Positions 1 to 7,989 of a DNA stretch of 64,000 bases are shown piece by piece. This DNA comes from JAKAAZ01 sp963817855. Its GTDB lineage: Bacteria; Acidobacteriota; Terriglobia; Terriglobales; Acidobacteriaceae. How positions within the stretch are numbered: position 1 is the first letter of the stretch; the number at the start of each line of letters is the position of its first letter. Location of the stretch: assembly GCA_963817855.1 (NCBI GenBank), contig CAWFQA010000001.1, positions 1,736,001 through 1,800,000 on the forward strand, in the 5' to 3' direction. Under the pieces are notes generated by a model. It was not told the DNA's origin. It made no database searches and saw nothing but the letters and a program-made list of their open reading frames with translations. Made by a program: the position numbers and the translations under genes.

Positions 1-1
1 G

Positions 2-973
2 ATGTTGTTCCCACCCGCTCCAGCATGGCGTGTGCGACGTGACACGAATACAGATACGCCGCTGCCTGCAGATGAACCTGCCGGCGAGAACCCGCCCGAC
101 GGCGCAATTCTTGACTACAGTCTGCCGCAGATTGCCCATACGGTGACCATCGAAATTTTGGATGGTAGCGGAAATGCTCTGCGCAAATACAGCAGCGATG
201 ATCCTGTGGTCCCGACGTCAGAAAAGTTGCGCACCGACTTGATTCCGGAGTATTGGCCGAAGATGTACGGGCCGTTGCCGACTACGGCGGGAATGCATCG
301 CTGGGTATGGGACCTTCGCTCTACCGCTCCCACGGCGACGAACTACTCTTATCCCATCGCTGCTGTGCCGCACCGCACCCCGCTGGTACCGCAAGGGCCA
401 CTGGTTGCGCCGGGGACGTATACCGTTCGTTTGACCGTGGATGGCAGAAGCGAGACGCAGCAGTTGCGAGTAAAAATGGATCCGCGTGTCCACATGTCGC
501 AGGCAGAGTTGGAAGCTCTACACGCGGCGCAGGTAACGATGGCCGCTGCACTGGATGAGCTAGCCAAGGCTGATCTCCAAGCGCATTCGGTCATGGAACA
601 GGTAGGCGCGGTGCAGGATCCAGCGCTCAGCAAACAACTCGCGACATCGAATGCCGCACTGAAGACAATCCTGGAGGGCACGGGACCAAATGCGACTGCT
701 GGCGCACACCGATTACCAGGCATAGATGAAGTGACAGCGGAGGCAACACTTCTCTACGGCGAACTGGAACAGGCGGATGCGAATCCGACGGCTGCGTTGC
801 TGGCCGCAGCGGCGCATGTGCAAAAGGAAGGAACCGAAGTGCTTCCCGGATGGGAAAAATTCAAGCGCACACAATTGCCGGAGATGAATCAGCAGATGAG
901 GAATGCTCATCATCCTGCGATCAATCCCGACCGCAAGCCCACCAATATGCCGCAAGCAGGTGATGAGGACTGA
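2..973 (+). CDS. C-terminal part of a secreted VPS10/BNR-repeat type protein (5' partial)
   Basis: The frame is open to the window edge, so the start and probably most of the gene lie outside. The visible 323 residues have the character of the C-terminal part of the large secreted sortilin-like or BNR-repeat 'glycosyl hydrolase' proteins that are numerous in Acidobacteriota. They contain a beta-rich stretch with GTYTVRLTVDG near visible residue 138, then a charged, mostly helical tail with AELEALHAAQ near 168. No catalytic motif is present in this part, so an enzymatic role cannot be claimed. The protein ends in an acidic GDED. The family assignment comes from recall of similar sequences and is moderate. 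Confidence 0.6.
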   Translation: MLFPPAPAWRVRRDTNTDTPLPADEPAGENPPDGAILDYSLPQIAHTVTIEILDGSGNALRKYSSDDPVVPTSEKLRTDLIPEYWPKMYGPLPTTAGMHRWVWDLRSTAPTATNYSYPIAAVPHRTPLVPQGPLVAPGTYTVRLTVDGRSETQQLRVKMDPRVHMSQAELEALHAAQVTMAAALDELAKADLQAHSVMEQVGAVQDPALSKQLATSNAALKTILEGTGPNATAGAHRLPGIDEVTAEATLLYGELEQADANPTAALLAAAAHVQKEGTEVLPGWEKFKRTQLPEMNQQMRNAHHPAINPDRKPTNMPQAGDED

Positions 974-1127
974 GGTTCGCCTCCGGTTCGCTTTCGGCGA
1001 GTGATTTCCCGACAGCTTACCGCAACTTCAGGCTCGTTGGCGCGTCCATAGGATCAAGGTCGCGAGTGGTCCGTTTGACAGCGGGTCGGGGTGTGTCGGT
1101 CCACGTCAAGCGTAAGCGAGGTCAAGC

Positions 1128-1926
1128 ATGAAGTTCCAGCGCCCATCTTCAATCCACACTTCCGCTAAATGCCTCCGCATGTGTCTGTTTATTTGTCTTG
1201 CCGTGGGATTGGTTTGCGGGGCCGCTTCCGCAGGGGCGCAGTCAACCATGCCAATCGGGCCGCAGGCGGACCCTGGCAGCATGTCCGGCGGCGATATGAG
1301 CCACATGGCCGGACACATGGTTTTCACGTCTCCGCGGCCAATGCAACCGGGCGATCAACAGAAAGCCGACGCGGTGGTGGCAGCTGCCAGGCGCGCGATG
1401 GAGCCGTACCGCGACTATCACAAGGCTCTGGCGGACGGTTATCGGATTTTCCTGCCCGATGTTCCGCAGGCCATCTATCACTTTTCAAGGCGCGATTATG
1501 CGATTGCGGCGCGATGGCAATTCGATCCAGCATTTCCAACCTCATTGCTGTACAAGAAAACGCCACGGAGGCTACAAGCTGGTTGGTGTAATGTACACGG
1601 ATCGAGTTGACGCCACCGAGGCCGAATTGAATGACAGGATTCCATTGAGCATCGGCCGTTGGCACCAGCACATAAATTTCTGCAAAGCACCCCATCCAGA
1701 GAAGACCGAATACCTCGGACCCGATGCCAGATTCGGCCTCCGCGGCTCCATCACCACGGAAGCGGCCTGCGACGCTGCCGGAGGGATCTTTTATCCGCAC
1801 GTCTTCGGATGGATGGTCCACGTCTATCCCTACGAGAAAGATCCGAAGAAAATCTGGTCAATTGACGATGATCACGGACACGATAATATGGACCACTCCG
1901 CGATGCCGGGGATGCAGATCCAGTGA
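1128..1926 (+). CDS. Exported Met/His-rich protein of unknown function (apparent frameshift)
   Basis: Two overlapping frames, 1128-1610 and 1459-1926, read as one protein of about 265 residues. Removing one C of the CC at 1563-1564 joins LLYKKT to HGGYKLVGVMYTDR. The N-terminus has a signal peptide (hydrophobic LFICLAVGLVCGAASAGAQ, about residues 22-40). A Met/His-rich segment follows it (SGGDMSHMAGHM), and a second one sits at the C-terminus (DDDHGHDNMDHSAMPGMQ). The middle contains aromatic-rich conserved-looking stretches such as RWHQHINFCKAP. I do not recognise an enzyme family. Met/His clusters of this kind occur in periplasmic copper or silver binding proteins, so metal binding is a possible but unproved role. 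The break may be a sequencing error rather than a true pseudogene. Confidence 0.6.
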
Positions 1927-1953
1927 CGTCTGCGCGATCTGCTGAGCCGCACT

Positions 1954-1981
1954 TTGTCGCGCTTTCGCGCTCACCTATAAT
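1954..1981 (+). promoter_or_regulatory. Candidate sigma-70 promoter for the SpoIIE-type phosphatase gene
   Basis: TTGTCG at 1954-1959 (four of six -35 consensus bases) is followed by 16 bases and a perfect TATAAT at 1976-1981. Transcription would start near 1988, about 80 bases before the chosen start codon at 2068. The spacer carries a small GCGC-TTTC-GCGC inverted repeat. Confidence 0.5.
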
Positions 1982-2067
1982 CCCCACATGCTTGCAAGAA
2001 AAGCAGTCAGTCTGCCTAGCCCTGTCAGCAGGTGCGTCCAAACCAGAGAACGCGAGATCATTCCATC

Positions 2068-3183
2068 ATGAGTCGGATGGAGAAATTCTGGCGGCGCGTC
2101 ACCGACGGGATGGAGCTCTCGCAGCTCTGGAATCAATTCCGGCTTGACGCTCGCTCAAGTTACCGCCTGTATTCGCACGACGTGGACTCCAGCCGAACAC
2201 CGGGTATAGGAAAAGGGAAACATTTCCTAAATCTCGGAGTCCAGTTTTTCTGGGCCATCATTGAAAAACTGAGTCCTGCGCGTCGTGTGCTACTTTTGGT
2301 CGCGCTACTGCTTCTGGTTTTCAACGGCGGCATTTCCTGGCAAAACAGCCACGGCGAGCTAAAAGTCTTTGAGTTTGATGGCGCCATGTGGGCTGCGTTG
2401 GTGTTATCGCTGCTGGTGATCCTTGAAGTGGCGGATCGCGTAGTGATGAAGCGGGATCTGCAAATCGCCAAAGAAATCCAGGAGTGGCTCCTGCCTGCAA
2501 ATCCGCCCATCGTGCCAGGATTGGAGATTGCTTTTGCCACACGCGCCGCCAACACCGTCGCTGGGGATTATTACGATGTATTCCCGCGCCCGTCGAGTGT
2601 GACGGACGAAACCTTCCTGATTGCGATTGCGGACGTCGCCGGAAAAAGCATTCCTGCTGGCTTATTGATGGCGACCTTTCAGGCTAGTCTGAAAACTCTT
2701 GCCGGAACCTCCGCCTCTTTGACGGAGTTGGTCGGTCGCATGAATGCCTACGCCTGCAGCAACAGCCAGAATGGCCGCCGCTTCACTACGACGTTTATTG
2801 CCGAATATCACGCCGCCGTTCGAAACCTGATCTACGTGAATGCCGGGCATAATCCTCCGATCCTTCGCCGCAACACCGGAGAGCTGGAGCGATTGAACGA
2901 TGGTGGGATTCCAATTGGAATTCTAGAGAACGCTATCTACCAGTCGGGAACCCTCACGCTGCAAAGCGGCGATTGGCTGGTGATTTTTACCGATGGTGTT
3001 CCCGAGGCGGAGAACAACACCGGGGAAGAATATGGCGAAGCGCGCCTGCTGAACATCCTGTATGCGAATGCGGCGTTGACTCCGGCACTTTTGTTAGACA
3101 CCGTGATGCGCGACCTGGACCGGTTTGTCGGGGAGGCGCCGCAGCACGATGACATCACACTGGTCCTGCTGAAGGCGCGTTGA
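2068..3183 (+). CDS. SpoIIE/RsbU-type PP2C serine phosphatase with two membrane segments
   Basis: The C-terminal half is a PPM/PP2C phosphatase of the SpoIIE-RsbU class, which dephosphorylates anti-anti-sigma (STAS) partners in partner-switching cascades. The helix AKEIQEWLLP (about 134-143) is the typical linker. VAGDYYDV (about 164-171) and IADVAGKSIPAG (about 187-198) hold the metal-binding aspartates, and QHDDITLVLL closes the domain. Two hydrophobic segments near residues 73-90 and 107-124 anchor it in the inner membrane, with about 70 cytoplasmic residues before them and no recognisable sensor domain. I use the ATG at 2068; an upstream GTG at 2032 is also in frame. No anti-sigma factor or STAS gene is adjacent, so its partners must be elsewhere. 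Confidence 0.88.
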   Translation: MSRMEKFWRRVTDGMELSQLWNQFRLDARSSYRLYSHDVDSSRTPGIGKGKHFLNLGVQFFWAIIEKLSPARRVLLLVALLLLVFNGGISWQNSHGELKVFEFDGAMWAALVLSLLVILEVADRVVMKRDLQIAKEIQEWLLPANPPIVPGLEIAFATRAANTVAGDYYDVFPRPSSVTDETFLIAIADVAGKSIPAGLLMATFQASLKTLAGTSASLTELVGRMNAYACSNSQNGRRFTTTFIAEYHAAVRNLIYVNAGHNPPILRRNTGELERLNDGGIPIGILENAIYQSGTLTLQSGDWLVIFTDGVPEAENNTGEEYGEARLLNILYANAALTPALLLDTVMRDLDRFVGEAPQHDDITLVLLKAR

Positions 3184-3262
3184 GCTGCAACTCCAGAATT
3201 CTTGCCAGCCTCGAATTTCATCCCTACAGATTTCGAGCGAGGAACCGCTTCGGAAGGATTCA

Positions 3263-3655
3263 ATGAAAGCTATCGGAAAAAAGTGCATGCTTGCGATTGG
3301 GATTCTGTTCGCCGGTACATTCGCGGGTGCGACGGATGTAACCGTTCATTTGAAGGGTACGCAGCCGATGTCGCGCTCCAGAGTGCGATATGAATGCGAT
3401 GCTGAAGGCTCAAAAATGGGCCTGCCCGCTGGCACATTTTCTGTCGAGTATCTGAATGGCGCTGGAAATAGTTTGGCCATTCTTCCAGTCAATGACGAAT
3501 CCCTAGTGTTTGCGAATATCGTTTCTGGTTCCGGAGCGCGGTATGCGGCCAAGCAATACATCTGGTGGGATGCTGCCGGCCGCTCCGTCAGTTTTTCTTC
3601 CGATTCGCTGGCCGGCAAGATGCGATCCGAATGTCATCGCATCGCTTCCAAATGA
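3263..3655 (+). CDS. MliC/PliC-like C-type lysozyme inhibitor family protein
   Basis: A 130-residue exported protein. It has a signal peptide (KCMLAIGILFAGTFAGA, about 7-23), then a single small beta-barrel-like domain. YECDAEG near 43, VEYLNGAGNSL near 61, and SGSGARYAAKQYIWW near 88-102 match the layout of MliC/PliC proteins, where the SGxxY loop plugs the active site of C-type lysozymes. No lipobox cysteine is evident, so the protein is probably periplasmic rather than lipid-anchored (PliC-like). It lies 79 bases after the phosphatase gene and ends 18 bases before the convergent operon at 3674. The family match is by motif only, and sequence similarity in this family is normally weak. Confidence 0.65.
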   Translation: MKAIGKKCMLAIGILFAGTFAGATDVTVHLKGTQPMSRSRVRYECDAEGSKMGLPAGTFSVEYLNGAGNSLAILPVNDESLVFANIVSGSGARYAAKQYIWWDAAGRSVSFSSDSLAGKMRSECHRIASK

Positions 3656-3673
3656 GCACAATCGGAAACTTCA

Positions 3674-5308
3674 TTAACGAATGCCGACGGCGTGCACGTA
3701 GTGTAGCCAGTTTTGCGGAAACCAACCCGGTTGTTGCGGATGGTTCTGATGGTCAGAGATTTCGCACTCCATATGCACTGGATTCGGAATGGGAGAGGCG
3801 AACATGAATTCGAGCCAATCGCTGTCGCCGTCCACGCCGTTACTGCGCCGCGACTCGCGAACTTTTGCCAACCACTGATCGATCATCATGCCCTCCAGCT
3901 TCTTTTCCATTTCCTGCTGCGCGGAAAGCACTTTGGTCATGGCAGAAGCGGGGGCCATTTCTCCAGTTAGAAATTGAAATGACAGCAGAGAAGGCAGAGC
4001 AAATGTTCGCTGCAACAGCAGGTCACGCGCGGCGTCGATCAGGGTGCGGTCCACCTTTGCAGTCTGAACTGTATCCGTTGGAATCGTGGTTTCCACTTCA
4101 GGAGCCGGCAACGCATCCTGTAGCAGTTCCGGATAACGAAGCGGCTGGATGTCGGCAAGGATTCGTTCCAGGGCGGCGGCAAAGACGGGATGATGCGGCA
4201 AATCCTGCTTTGCCTTTGCCGATCCTCTCAGCGCCAGATTCATCTGCTCCGCCGGCTCGGCGGCCGGCTTGAACAGCAGATAACAGGCGGCGGCCGACAC
4301 CGTCATCAGCAAAACACTCAGTCCGGAGTAGGCCGGCTTCGGTTTCCCGTCCGGTGTCGTGCCGCCGGGCGCCAGCAATCCAAGCCGCTTGGGCTTGGCG
4401 GTTTCGCGTTTTAAATATTTCAGGCAATCGAGCCAACTTTCCACATCCGGACTGTGCGAGGCCAGCGCGTCCAACAATTCAGGAACATAGTCGCGGACAT
4501 AACGTCCCACCAAGTCCAATCCCTCTGGCGAGAATGGATCCAAATCCGCCTGGCTATCGAAGTCGGGGATTTTTTCCCGCACAAGGTTGGCCAGTGTGGG
4601 TGCGCTGAGCGGTTGACCGGTGAAACATTGTGCAATCAGTTCTCGCGCGGCCAGAAACAACGCACACTTGCCCGCTTCAGAATGCCCCTTCAACCGGTAC
4701 GCCTCAATTCCAATGGCCCAGCCACTTCGATTCTGGGCGATCTCCGAGATCATCGGCAGCGACGCTTCTGTGTCCGACTTGAGCAGCAGAACTGTTAGCC
4801 GTTCCAGGATTGCGGAAGTATCTTCGGGCTCCAGGTTGCTGCCGCGCCAGAAGGGAAGAACGTGGAAGAGCGTGACCGATTCGTTGCCGCCAAAATCCGC
4901 GAAAAGTTTGTGCTGGGATTCCTGCAGGTTTTCAATCTTCTCCTGCTCCAGCAGAACCACCCAGAAAATACGGTTCAGAAACGGCGTGGCCTCCAGCGAA
5001 ACTTCCAACTGGCGTCGCGCCGTGCGAATCCAATCCTGGTCCTCCGACAGGCACACGATCAAGGTGCGGAATTCCTGCAACCGATAGTTCTTCGGCACAT
5101 AGCCGCCGCGGATTAACTCCGAAAGCAGCTTCGCGGAGCGCAGTTCATGCACTGCAATGGGAATGGTGTGCTGCATCTCCTCGGCTTCATTGATATGCGC
5201 GAAGTAGAAGGCACGGCGCTCGTCTGCGCTGATCCAGCGGATGACCTGTTCTTTCAGTTGCTCCGCTCCGGAACCGCAGAGCAAGACTAATGTAGGCTGT
5301 AGGATCAA
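3674..5308 (-). CDS. Membrane-anchored partner protein of the tubulin-like operon (unknown function)
   Basis: Last gene of a three-gene minus-strand operon. I place the start at the TTG at 5308. It lies one base after the TAA of the tubulin-like gene and six bases after a GGAG ribosome-binding site; a TTG at 5344 is the alternative. The product is about 544 residues. The N-terminal half is mixed alpha/beta (LILQPTLVLLCGSG at the very start, then FYFAHINEAEEM). It is followed by a helical region, a Pro/Lys/Gly-rich linker, one hydrophobic segment SGLSVLLMTVSAAACYLLF (about 328-346), and a roughly 190-residue helical C-terminal domain on the other side of the membrane. I recognise no known domain. 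The operon position and translational coupling imply that it works with the tubulin-like protein. Confidence 0.75.
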   Translation of the reverse strand: MILQPTLVLLCGSGAEQLKEQVIRWISADERRAFYFAHINEAEEMQHTIPIAVHELRSAKLLSELIRGGYVPKNYRLQEFRTLIVCLSEDQDWIRTARRQLEVSLEATPFLNRIFWVVLLEQEKIENLQESQHKLFADFGGNESVTLFHVLPFWRGSNLEPEDTSAILERLTVLLLKSDTEASLPMISEIAQNRSGWAIGIEAYRLKGHSEAGKCALFLAARELIAQCFTGQPLSAPTLANLVREKIPDFDSQADLDPFSPEGLDLVGRYVRDYVPELLDALASHSPDVESWLDCLKYLKRETAKPKRLGLLAPGGTTPDGKPKPAYSGLSVLLMTVSAAACYLLFKPAAEPAEQMNLALRGSAKAKQDLPHHPVFAAALERILADIQPLRYPELLQDALPAPEVETTIPTDTVQTAKVDRTLIDAARDLLLQRTFALPSLLSFQFLTGEMAPASAMTKVLSAQQEMEKKLEGMMIDQWLAKVRESRRSNGVDGDSDWLEFMFASPIPNPVHMECEISDHQNHPQQPGWFPQNWLHYVHAVGIR

Positions 5309-5309
5309 T

Positions 5310-7967
5310 TTAGTCTCCAGCCCGCATAAATTGCGGCACGCCAAGCGATCGTAGGTACGACATCATTTCCACGCGCACTTCGGACAGTTGCCGTTCATAC
5401 TCGCCAAGATCGCGAAGTTCATGGCGCGGGTAAAATCGTTCTACCTGGTCGTGAATGAATTGCGCCCAGCCCTGGTTGCCCCCCAGTTCCAAGATCATCT
5501 TGTCGCGCTTTCTCTCGATGATTTCCTGAAAGTCGGGATCGACCATTCGCATGCGGGCATGCAGGTGGCGTTCCACTGGATCTGCAATCTGGGTCCGCAG
5601 CGCCTTTCCGTTGAATTCCAGATCTTGCCCGAAGTCGCGAAGCAGGCCGAGGATGGTCGCCAGTCCAAACCATTTGCATTGTTCCTCGGTTTCGTCATCC
5701 CCGGCAATGCTGCGCCGTTTATGAGTTGGAAGATCGAGAAACATTTTTTCTACCGGATCTTTCCGCTTGGCCTCATAGGCCTGACGCATCATTTGTACTT
5801 CGTGAATATCCGCGAGCCCGAAGCGCCCGATGACGCGCATGAAGGACAACACGGAGTCATCCACCGAATCGCTGATGTTGCATAGCGGCGAGGATTCCGA
5901 TCCCTTCCACTCATCGAAAACCTGCTGCAATTGTTTGCGTAGCTCCGGATCGCGCGGCGCGAACAGGTTGTTGGTCGTGGCCTGGTGGCGACGTGGGCCG
6001 TTTTGAAGATTCAGATTCGACCACGCCTGCATCATGCCGTTATGTAACAGCCCGTCATCCAGCAGTTGCGAGCGGGTGATCTGTTCGGAGACGTATTGCG
6101 ATGTCTCCTGATACAGCTTGTCGATATAGTTATCTCCCTGAAACTTCCAGCCATCATCCACCACATCCTGCAGGGAAAATTTGGCGCGATAACGCTGCAG
6201 CAGTCCTACTCGGTCCAGCTGATATTGGTCCTGTGGGATGTTGGCAGCACCGATGCCGGTGTTCGAAAAGTTCACAGTACGCGACGTGGCACGGCGGTTG
6301 GAAAGAAACTGCTCCGCCTTGCCTTGCAGTTCCTTCGCAATAAATTCCGAATTGCCGATCAGCGCTCCCAGCGCGGCCGCTTCGTCACTGAAGCGCGTGC
6401 GCAGCTTGCCCACCATGGAACGTACCTGGCCTCGCAGTTCGCTGGCAATTTGCGACTGTGCCGCCTGCGGTAGTTCTTCACGGAAGCCCGCCATGCGCTC
6501 GCTGGCCGACTTGCCCCCAAGGAATCTTTCTTCGCGGTAAGCCTTCAGGACCTCGGCCTCCGTCAGCGTCGCAGGAACCACCGCAACTGTATCCAGAACC
6601 TGCTGCAACTGGATCAAAACCGTCTTGCAGATCTCGAACTGGCTGGCCAGGACGCCTCGGTCAAGTGCCGTCTGCCGCTTGCGTTCCCCTAGAATCTCCC
6701 GCTCGATAGATTCGACGATGGATGTGACCTCCGCCGTCGCCTGCTGCACTACGCGGGGCCGGATGTTCATCCAGATTTCGTATTCCTTGGTGATGTTGTC
6801 GGTTGTCTGCCGCTGGCCGCCGCCTTCGCCGTGGAGAAATACTTCCGTATGCATCAGGCTTTCAACCTGGCGTAGCGCCGCCAGCGATTCAAGATTGCGC
6901 AGCTCAGAAATTCGGGTGCCGCTCAGCACATCTTTGGCGCGTGCATCGTATCCCGATTGAATCGGCGCGAAGATATCTTCCAGCAGTTCGCGACCGATGT
7001 GCAGCACATATTTTTCTACGTAACGTGCCTTCGGCAGCGGTATGGAGAACGATCCAAAGGACGCGTAGCTGAGTCGCGCGTTGGTGACGTGGTAGTCGAC
7101 AATGTGCTCTTGAATCTGGGGAATTGCGACCGCTGAAAAAAGAAACTCCGCCGTCCTCTGATACAAATCTTCAGACGAAGACAGCTGCCTGCCAATTTCA
7201 TCTGTGCCGCCCAGCATGAAACACATGTCAAACGGGCTGGGGCAAATGGGAACTTCTCCCGAGACCTGGTCAGCCGGTGAGGCAAGAGTGGTTTGCGAGA
7301 AAGAGTCAGCCATGTAGTAGTTCAATTCCTGTAAGGCCGCATAGCCGTTCGCTTCCAGGGTCGCGTATTGCGCGCTCTGGCCCAGTTGGCGAAAGGTCGA
7401 TGGCAGAAACAACATGCCGAATCGAACTGTCTCGTAATTGTGTCGAGTAAACAGGTGGTTCACCAGAAAAGCGATGTCCAAAAACATGCCGGTACCGGTG
7501 CCGCCGCATACCGAACTGATGATGAAAACGCGGGTCTGGGCGCCGTCGACAACATTGGCAAACTCACCGCTGACTTCCGCGTGGTTCAGCGTGTGCATGG
7601 CCCGTTCAATGTGCGCCGCAATATCCTGGCCACGCCAGAAGTACGCGACGTGACCCACGAGTCTCCGCATACCCGCGCCGGTGGCGACAGAAAACGCAGG
7701 CAGATCGTCGGGCAGCCAGCGAAACTGGTTCCGTTTGCGAAACTGCATTACGTTGGCCGATGTGATGACCGGATTGCCAAGGTGGAGGAACTCGTGATTC
7801 TCAAGGAACGGATCAGAACTGTCAGTTCGCTGGTTAGTGGTGTCAATCCCCAGGATCTGAATGTACTTCTGTTCCTTGTCGTAATACTTGCCGTAGTGGG
7901 TCTTAAACTTCCTTAGCAAGTCGATTCCGGTCCCACCAAGGCCAATGAGCAATGTACGGTGAAGCAT
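5310..7967 (-). CDS. Tubulin/FtsZ-like GTPase (Tubulin_2 type), 885 aa
   Basis: The start at 7967 (ATG, with AAGG six bases upstream) puts the nucleotide-binding fold at the very N-terminus: IGLGGTGIDLL (about 8-18), then the tubulin signature SSVCGGTGTGMFLDIAFL with GGTGTGM at 155-161. This arrangement matches the bacterial tubulin-like families distinct from FtsZ (Pfam Tubulin_2). The remaining 600 or more residues are largely helical with coiled-coil-like segments, far longer than FtsZ (about 350-400). No membrane segment is seen. The gene lies 22 bases after the VWA gene and one base before the third gene. By family it should bind GTP and polymerise; a role in shaping or remodelling membrane is inferred from its two membrane-anchored partners. 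It is not the cell-division FtsZ. Confidence 0.85.
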   Translation of the reverse strand: MLHRTLLIGLGGTGIDLLRKFKTHYGKYYDKEQKYIQILGIDTTNQRTDSSDPFLENHEFLHLGNPVITSANVMQFRKRNQFRWLPDDLPAFSVATGAGMRRLVGHVAYFWRGQDIAAHIERAMHTLNHAEVSGEFANVVDGAQTRVFIISSVCGGTGTGMFLDIAFLVNHLFTRHNYETVRFGMLFLPSTFRQLGQSAQYATLEANGYAALQELNYYMADSFSQTTLASPADQVSGEVPICPSPFDMCFMLGGTDEIGRQLSSSEDLYQRTAEFLFSAVAIPQIQEHIVDYHVTNARLSYASFGSFSIPLPKARYVEKYVLHIGRELLEDIFAPIQSGYDARAKDVLSGTRISELRNLESLAALRQVESLMHTEVFLHGEGGGQRQTTDNITKEYEIWMNIRPRVVQQATAEVTSIVESIEREILGERKRQTALDRGVLASQFEICKTVLIQLQQVLDTVAVVPATLTEAEVLKAYREERFLGGKSASERMAGFREELPQAAQSQIASELRGQVRSMVGKLRTRFSDEAAALGALIGNSEFIAKELQGKAEQFLSNRRATSRTVNFSNTGIGAANIPQDQYQLDRVGLLQRYRAKFSLQDVVDDGWKFQGDNYIDKLYQETSQYVSEQITRSQLLDDGLLHNGMMQAWSNLNLQNGPRRHQATTNNLFAPRDPELRKQLQQVFDEWKGSESSPLCNISDSVDDSVLSFMRVIGRFGLADIHEVQMMRQAYEAKRKDPVEKMFLDLPTHKRRSIAGDDETEEQCKWFGLATILGLLRDFGQDLEFNGKALRTQIADPVERHLHARMRMVDPDFQEIIERKRDKMILELGGNQGWAQFIHDQVERFYPRHELRDLGEYERQLSEVRVEMMSYLRSLGVPQFMRAGD

Positions 7968-7989
7968 GGCGCACCTTCTGTTCGTTGAT

